A stretch of DNA of 20,411 nucleotides, taken from the NCBI GenBank assembly GCA_965661115.1, contig CBFICO010000039.1, positions 1 through 20,411 of the forward strand, written 5' to 3'. Shown piece after piece: positions 16,051-20,411 of the stretch. The stretch is from UBA6770 sp965661115 (GTDB lineage: Bacteria; Bacteroidota; Bacteroidia; Flavobacteriales_G; Salibacteraceae). The notes under the pieces were generated by a model. The model did not search any database, had not been told where the DNA came from, and worked only from the letters and a program-made list of their open reading frames with translations. Position 1 is the first letter of the stretch. Every line of letters starts with the position of its first letter. The translations under genes and the position numbers were made by a program.

Positions 16051-16724
16051 TGATTAAACGAACAGTCATACTATTTCTCGCTCTTGTGCTTTTTGGGATG
16101 TTAAACGCTCAAGAAGATCAGCAGATTTTACAGGCTCAACCCGAGGGTTCGAAAGGGAGCCAAGATTTGATTCAAACCGAAGACGGTGAGGTTATTGACG
16201 GAACCGTGCAATTGAAAGAGGAAGAGAAGAAAAAAGAAAAGAAGGTTAGAAAGAAAAAAGGTCCTTTTTTGGTGGCTACAAATTCAAAACTTAAGAAAAC
16301 TAGAGAATTTGTAATTGGTGAAAAAGTGTCTTACTTGGCAAAAACCGATAAAAAAGTTCAGCGCGGAAAGATTGAGGAAATTGACGGTGATTACGTAAAA
16401 ATAAACGGTAAGCGTGTAAAGGTTAAGAACCTAGTTATGGTTAAAAAGAAGTTTGCTAAAACAATGGGTTGGCGAACAGTTGGTTTAACTCAATTAGTTA
16501 TAGGTACAGGAGTTGCTGCTGTTGGAGCAGGTATCGCTATTTTTTCATTTAATCAGATAGACCCCGATAGTCCGCTAGTGATTTGGGGTGCTTTCGGAAC
16601 GGTAGTCGGTACAGGAGTTGGACTCGTTGGTACACATTTAATACTCAAAGGAGCAAAGGGATTTTTTCAATCATCGAAACTAAAATCAGAAAAAGGCTGG
16701 AAGTTCGATACCAAAATGCGTTGA
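16050..16724 (+). CDS. Lysine-rich membrane-associated protein of unknown function
   Basis: 224 residues with a signal peptide (MIKRTVILFLALVLFGMLNA, cleavage likely after Ala20). An acidic then strongly basic low-complexity stretch follows (EEEKKKEKKVRKKK, about 57-70), then a small beta-rich segment with RGKIEEIDGDYVKINGKRVK (105-124) that looks like an SH3-like or Tudor-like barrel, and two hydrophobic Gly/Ala-rich segments (about 142-167 and 176-199) able to form a membrane hairpin. No named family is recognised. It is coupled to the ElyC-like gene by a one-base overlap, which makes an envelope role plausible. The barrel suggestion rests only on residue pattern. Confidence 0.75.
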   Translation: MIKRTVILFLALVLFGMLNAQEDQQILQAQPEGSKGSQDLIQTEDGEVIDGTVQLKEEEKKKEKKVRKKKGPFLVATNSKLKKTREFVIGEKVSYLAKTDKKVQRGKIEEIDGDYVKINGKRVKVKNLVMVKKKFAKTMGWRTVGLTQLVIGTGVAAVGAGIAIFSFNQIDPDSPLVIWGAFGTVVGTGVGLVGTHLILKGAKGFFQSSKLKSEKGWKFDTKMR

Positions 16725-16767
16725 ACATTAAACCTTTTTTATTGTTACGTGTTTTATTATTACGAAC

Positions 16768-17676
16768 ATGCGACAATACGTAATCAAAGATTTAGAGCGC
16801 CTATCGGGCGTGAAGGCGGGTACCATTAGAATCTGGGAACAACGGTACAATTTACTTGAACCGTTTCGCTCAGAAACCAATATCCGTTATTATAACGACA
16901 GCGACTTAAAAAAGCTTTTGAATGTTTCTATGCTGCTTGAGCAGGGTATGAAAATTTCAAAAATTAGTCAATTCTCTGATGTTGAGCTGAAACAAACTAT
17001 TGGTCAGCTGTTGGAGGAGGGCTCTTCAATATCCGAACAAACCGAATTTTACATTCAAGCCTTGGTGGTGGCAATGCTGGAGTTAGATGAAGCAAGATTC
17101 AACAACCTTTTTGGAAGAGCTGTAAACGAAAAAGGATTTCTGAGTGCTATTACTGAATTTATCTACCCGTTCTTAGTAAAAGTTGGAGTAATGTGGGGGA
17201 TGGATGAAGTAAACCCAGGGCAAGAGCATTTCATTAGTTGTTTGATTCGACAAAAACTAATAGCGGGAATAAACGAACTTCCAACAACCGGTGCAAGTAA
17301 AAAGGGATACACCTATATTTTGTTTTTGCCCCAAGGTGAATTGCATGAAATTGGATTGATTTTAGCTAATTACATCTTGCGAAGTCAGGGGTACCATGTT
17401 ATTTATTTGGGTCAAGATGTACCAACAATGGACTTAAAGCATGTAGTTGCAGCATCAAACCCTACGCATTTACTCACCATTTTTACAGCAGCACGTACAC
17501 CAAAAGAATACGAAGCCATATTAAACGAGTACGATGAAGCTTTTCCAACGATCAGAAAAGTTTATAGCGGCTTGGCTTATTATGAAGATAAATTGAATTG
17601 GAAGGCAGGTGAAAACGTGCGTATGATAAACGGAGCAAACGAGTTTATCAATTACTTAAATAAGCTACCCGTTTAA
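16768..17676 (+). CDS. CarH-like MerR-family regulator with B12-binding photoreceptor domain
   Basis: 302 residues: a MerR-type DNA-binding domain (about 3-70, IKDLERLSGVKAGTIRIWEQ with RYNLLEPFRSETNIRYY), a four-helix B12-cap domain (about 90-170) and a cobalamin-binding Rossmann domain (180-300). The adenosylcobalamin photoreceptor signature Wx9EH is intact (Trp143, Glu153-His154), as is the cobalamin motif ExHxxG (Glu191, His193, Gly196) with lower-ligand candidate His193. In Thermus and Myxococcus, CarH with adenosylcobalamin binds operators in the dark and releases them when light breaks the cobalt-carbon bond, switching on carotenoid genes. Here it sits directly upstream of a sigma-crtI-crtB operon in the same orientation, which supports that role. 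Light or B12 response is inferred from residues and context. Confidence 0.9.
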   Translation: MRQYVIKDLERLSGVKAGTIRIWEQRYNLLEPFRSETNIRYYNDSDLKKLLNVSMLLEQGMKISKISQFSDVELKQTIGQLLEEGSSISEQTEFYIQALVVAMLELDEARFNNLFGRAVNEKGFLSAITEFIYPFLVKVGVMWGMDEVNPGQEHFISCLIRQKLIAGINELPTTGASKKGYTYILFLPQGELHEIGLILANYILRSQGYHVIYLGQDVPTMDLKHVVAASNPTHLLTIFTAARTPKEYEAILNEYDEAFPTIRKVYSGLAYYEDKLNWKAGENVRMINGANEFINYLNKLPV

Positions 17677-17710
17677 AGGGTTTTCACGGCTCTATTTCCA
17701 GAAATAATTT

Positions 17711-17738
17711 GTTTAGTGTTTTGTATTAATCATTAAAC
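17711..17738. promoter_or_regulatory. Operator-like 28-bp site 1
   Basis: Begins GTTTAGTGTTT and ends CATTAAAC, an imperfect inverted repeat with arms GTTTA and TAAAC. It matches the site at 17857-17884 at 21 of 28 positions without gaps. It lies 34 bp after the CarH-like gene stop. Confidence 0.5.
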
Positions 17739-17856
17739 ATTACTCGGATTACCTGATTTCACTATTTTTTTTACCGGTATATTATTCATTAAGACTTTTT
17801 AAGGAATCTGAAATACCTTTATTTTTTCTAGTGTTCTAGCTCGTTACTTGTATTTT

Positions 17857-17884
17857 GTTTAGTGTTTGTATAAAATAATTAAAC
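17857..17884. promoter_or_regulatory. Operator-like 28-bp site 2
   Basis: Begins GTTTAGTGTTT and ends AATTAAAC, with the same length and arms as site 1, centred 146 bp further on. It ends 29 bp upstream of the TATTTTTG box at 17914, so a bound regulator would sit at or just above the -33 region. Confidence 0.5.
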
Positions 17885-17913
17885 AAAATAACCCGTTTTT
17901 AGATGTACCTACT

Positions 17914-17921
17914 TATTTTTG
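17914..17921 (+). promoter_or_regulatory. -7 promoter element of the sigma-crt operon
   Basis: TATTTTTG fits TAnnTTTG, 31 bp upstream of the sigma gene ATG. No good -33 TTTG is present about 19 bp upstream (the sequence there is accc), which fits a regulated promoter. A third, weaker 28-bp match to the operator-like sites (17921-17948, 18 of 28) starts at the last base of this box. Confidence 0.5.
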
Positions 17922-17952
17922 TTGACTATTATTAATCAAAAGTTAAACAAAA

Positions 17953-18465
17953 ATGTCAACAGTAGAATTTAACGAGTTACTGGTTAGTTACAAAAGCCCA
18001 CTTCAATTCTTTGCTTTAAAGCTTACAGCTGATGAAGAAGAGGCCAAAGACCTTTTGCAAGAAACTATGCTAAAAGCTATCACGTACAGAGATAAGCTGT
18101 TAACTAAGTCTTCTATAAAAGGGTGGTTATACACTATCATGAAGAACACTTTTATTAATCAGTATAGAAGAGGTGGCAAATTCAACGAGATTATGGACAA
18201 AATGCAATCTCAATCTTATTTAAGTACTGCGTCTTCAAATGTTTCAATCTCACCAGATAAGAAAATCAATGTGCTGGATATGGAAGAAGCTATAGACAGT
18301 TTGTCGGACGATTACCGAATTCCATTTAGAATGAAACTAGAAGGTTTTAAATACAAAGAGATTGGAGATGAAATGGGAATTCCAATTGGTACAGTTAAAA
18401 GTCGTATCTTTTTAGCCAGAAAAAAACTCATGAGTCAATTACCTGAGTTCAACAGAAATGCCTAA
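17953..18465 (+). CDS. ECF-type RNA polymerase sigma factor linked to carotenoid genes
   Basis: 170 residues with only regions 2 and 4 of the sigma-70 family. Region 2 covers about 14-75 (EEAKDLLQETMLKAI, then IKGWLYTIMKNTFINQYRR); region 4 near the C-terminus has LSDDYRIPFRMKLEGFKYKE and MGIPIGTVKSRIFLARKKL, the helix-turn-helix that reads the -35 element. Between them is a linker of about 45 residues. No anti-sigma gene is next to it. Its last 8 bp overlap the start of crtI, so the two are translationally coupled. It probably directs transcription of carotenoid or stress genes under control of the CarH-like repressor upstream; its own target promoters cannot be read here. Confidence 0.92.
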   Translation: MSTVEFNELLVSYKSPLQFFALKLTADEEEAKDLLQETMLKAITYRDKLLTKSSIKGWLYTIMKNTFINQYRRGGKFNEIMDKMQSQSYLSTASSNVSISPDKKINVLDMEEAIDSLSDDYRIPFRMKLEGFKYKEIGDEMGIPIGTVKSRIFLARKKLMSQLPEFNRNA

Positions 18466-19930
18466 AAAAGTATCGGTAATAGGATCTGGTTTTGCGTCGC
18501 TAGCTGCGGCTACCACACTTGCTGCGGCGGGTGAAGAGGTGCACGTTTTTGAGAAAAACGAATCGGCAGGAGGTAGAGCTAGAAAATTTGAAGCCAACGG
18601 TTTTACATTTGACATGGGTCCAAGTTGGTACTGGATGCCCGAAGTATTTGAAAAGTACTTTAATAGATTCGGAAAGTCTGTAGAAGACTATTACCAATTG
18701 GTGCGTTTATCGCCGTCTTACAGAGTATTTTTTGGAAAAGACGATTTTGTAGATGTACCAGCAAACAAGCAAGAACTTTATGACTTTTTCGAAAGCATTG
18801 AAAAAGGAAGCGCCAAGCAACTTGATATCTTTTTGAAAGATGCGGCTTATAAATACGAAGTAGGGGTAAATAAACTAGTGTATAAACCGTCAACTTCAAT
18901 ATTTGAATTTGCTAACGCCGAAGTTATTGGCGGTGCCATGCGTCTCAATTTGTTTTCTTCTATTGCGAAGCAGATAGATAAGCAATTCAAAAACGACAAA
19001 CTCAGACAAATCCTAAAATTTCCAGTGCTGTTCCTAGGAGCTAAACCCGAAAATATTCCGGCTTTATACAGTTTAATGAATTACGCCGATTTAGAGTTGG
19101 GTACTTGGTATCCAATGGGCGGTATGCATAAGATTGTTGAAGGGTTGGTGTCATTAGCCGAGGAATTGGGAGTTCAGTTTCACTACAATACTCCAGTAAA
19201 TCAGCTGTGGCTTAATGGTAAATCTGTTAAAGGTTTAGAGGTAAACGGAAAGCAAATTGGAAGCAAAGCCGTTATTGCTGGAGCCGATTATCACCATGTT
19301 GATAAACATCTGTTACCACCAAGTAAAAGAATGTATTCCGAAAAATATTGGGATAAGCGCGTTATGGCCCCTTCGTCCCTATTGTTTTACTTGGGAGTGG
19401 ATAAAAAAATTGGCAACTTAAAGCACCACAATCTATTTTTTGACACAGATTTCACCATGCATGCGGAGGAAATATACGATAGCCCGCAATGGCCGTCGAA
19501 CCCTTTGTTTTATGTATGCGCTCCTTCTAAAACGGACAACAGTGTAGCTCCAGTGGGAAAAGAGAACTTGTTTATTCTAATGCCTATTGCTCCCGATTTG
19601 GAGGATACCGATAAACTCAGAGAGGAGTATTACAAAGTACTCATGAGTCGTTTGGAAAGTATTACGGGTGAGTCCATTCGCGAACATGTGACCTACAAAA
19701 GAAGCTACTGCGTAAAAGATTTTAAAGACGACTACAATTCATTTAAAGGAAATGCTTACGGCTTGGCTAACACCTTAACTCAAACAGCATTTTTAAAACC
19801 AAAACTTCAGAACAAACACCTATCAAATTTATTTTATACAGGTCAGCTTACCACTCCAGGTCCTGGTGTCCCTCCATCATTGATCAGTGGGCAAGTTGCC
19901 GCTGATTTTATGTTAAACTCTATAATTTAA
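18458..19930 (+). CDS. crtI: Phytoene desaturase
   Basis: CrtI uses FAD to introduce double bonds into phytoene on the way to lycopene, at the inner membrane. The protein has 490 residues, normal for the family. The N-terminal dinucleotide-binding motif is VIGSGFASLAAA (7-18) with Glu32 at the end of the second strand, then GGRARKFEANGFTFDMGPSW (38-57). The C-terminus has the typical TGQLTTPGPGVPPSLISGQV FAD-contact segment. The third position of the GxGxxG motif is Ser rather than Gly, a variation I recall in flavobacterial homologues. The start ATG overlaps the end of the sigma gene by 8 bp, and crtB begins 4 bp after the stop. Forms making fewer or other desaturations cannot be excluded. 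Confidence 0.94.
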   Translation: MPKKVSVIGSGFASLAAATTLAAAGEEVHVFEKNESAGGRARKFEANGFTFDMGPSWYWMPEVFEKYFNRFGKSVEDYYQLVRLSPSYRVFFGKDDFVDVPANKQELYDFFESIEKGSAKQLDIFLKDAAYKYEVGVNKLVYKPSTSIFEFANAEVIGGAMRLNLFSSIAKQIDKQFKNDKLRQILKFPVLFLGAKPENIPALYSLMNYADLELGTWYPMGGMHKIVEGLVSLAEELGVQFHYNTPVNQLWLNGKSVKGLEVNGKQIGSKAVIAGADYHHVDKHLLPPSKRMYSEKYWDKRVMAPSSLLFYLGVDKKIGNLKHHNLFFDTDFTMHAEEIYDSPQWPSNPLFYVCAPSKTDNSVAPVGKENLFILMPIAPDLEDTDKLREEYYKVLMSRLESITGESIREHVTYKRSYCVKDFKDDYNSFKGNAYGLANTLTQTAFLKPKLQNKHLSNLFYTGQLTTPGPGVPPSLISGQVAADFMLNSII

Positions 19931-19934
19931 ACAC

Positions 19935-20411
19935 ATGAATGCAAAACAACTCTTCGACGATGTTTCACAACGCAGTTCTCAACTTACCACGGAGTCGTAC
20001 TCGACTTCATTTTCGCTGGGAATTAAGTGTTTAAACGCCAACATCAAAAAGCCTATTTACGGAATCTACGGTTTTGTAAGATTTGCCGATGAAATAGTAG
20101 ATACATTCCATGATTACAACAAAAAAGAGCTATTGGAAGAGTTTAGGCAGGACACTTTTAAGGCTATAGAGCGTGGAATAAGTTTAAACCCAATTCTCAA
20201 CAGTTTTCAACATGCTGTGAACGAGTATAATATTGACCACGAGCTAATTACTACTTTTTTAGATAGCATGGAAATGGACTTGCACGATATAAAATACACT
20301 CAAGCCAATTATGAGAAATACATCTTGGGCTCGGCTGAGGTTGTGGGACTAATGTGCTTAAAAGTTTTTGTTTTGGGTGATGAAGAGTTGTACCAAAAAC
20401 TGAAACCAAAT
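19935..20411 (+). CDS. crtB: Phytoene synthase, N-terminal part
   Basis: The frame is open from the ATG at 19935 to the window end (159 codons); the remainder lies outside. CrtB condenses two geranylgeranyl diphosphates to phytoene, the first committed carotenoid step. Visible hallmarks are the first Asp-rich motif ADEIVDTFHD (51-60, Asp52 and Asp56 bind magnesium-diphosphate), YGIYGFVRF just before it, and GSAEVVGLMCLKVF (132-145), typical of the squalene/phytoene synthase family. The early TESYSTSFSLG (19-29) fits the substrate-binding region. It starts 4 bp after crtI in the same operon, so desaturase and synthase are made together. Squalene synthase is less likely given the crtI neighbour. 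Confidence 0.93.
   Translation, partial: MNAKQLFDDVSQRSSQLTTESYSTSFSLGIKCLNANIKKPIYGIYGFVRFADEIVDTFHDYNKKELLEEFRQDTFKAIERGISLNPILNSFQHAVNEYNIDHELITTFLDSMEMDLHDIKYTQANYEKYILGSAEVVGLMCLKVFVLGDEELYQKLKPN

Noticed and set aside
16583..16783. 66-codon plus-strand open frame bridging to the CarH-like gene
   Set aside because: It is a shifted-frame shadow of the Lys-rich protein gene, with no start signal or protein-like pattern.

Overview
The window looks like part of a Bacteroidota chromosome, most likely order Flavobacteriales. The evidence is low GC, several TAnnTTTG promoter elements lying just upstream of start codons, type IX secretion C-terminal sorting domains, an Omp28-type remnant, an RprX/RprY-like two-component pair, and the MerR-type regulator / ECF sigma / crtI / crtB gene order common in flavobacteria. 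This is inference from gene content; no marker gene such as rRNA is present.

Left part (1-6006). The window opens inside a di-haem cytochrome c peroxidase gene. Next comes about 580 bp of non-coding DNA packed with palindromic and direct repeats, then queE (7-deazaguanine synthesis), then a truncated Omp28-like pseudogene. On the minus strand follow pdxH and a family 2 glycosyltransferase (one unit, read right to left). A second minus-strand group has a small secreted protein, a His/Met-rich lipoprotein with two YtkA/FixH-like domains, and a small Cys-motif membrane protein interrupted by an in-frame TAA.

Middle part (6128-16724). On the plus strand are a sensor kinase and an OmpR-type response regulator with overlapping genes, and a KirBac-type potassium channel. 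Another palindromic repeat precedes a three-gene unit: two large paralogous, secreted BNR/Asp-box beta-propeller proteins with T9SS sorting domains, flanking a small lipoprotein gene, with only 3 bp between genes. Then come an ElyC/YdcF-type (DUF218) membrane protein and an unrecognised lysine-rich membrane protein.

Right part (16768 to end). This is a carotenoid locus: a MerR-family regulator with a cobalamin-binding domain that keeps the CarH photoreceptor signatures (Wx9EH and ExHxxG), a regulatory intergenic region with repeated 28-bp operator-like sites, an ECF sigma factor, phytoene desaturase crtI (overlapping the sigma gene by 8 bp), and phytoene synthase crtB, which runs off the window. 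The most plausible integrated system is light/B12-controlled carotenoid synthesis: the CarH-like protein would bind the repeated sites in the dark and release them in light, allowing expression of the sigma-crtI-crtB operon. Individual parts of this layout are known; the repeated sites and the coupling of sigma to crtI are the parts worth testing.
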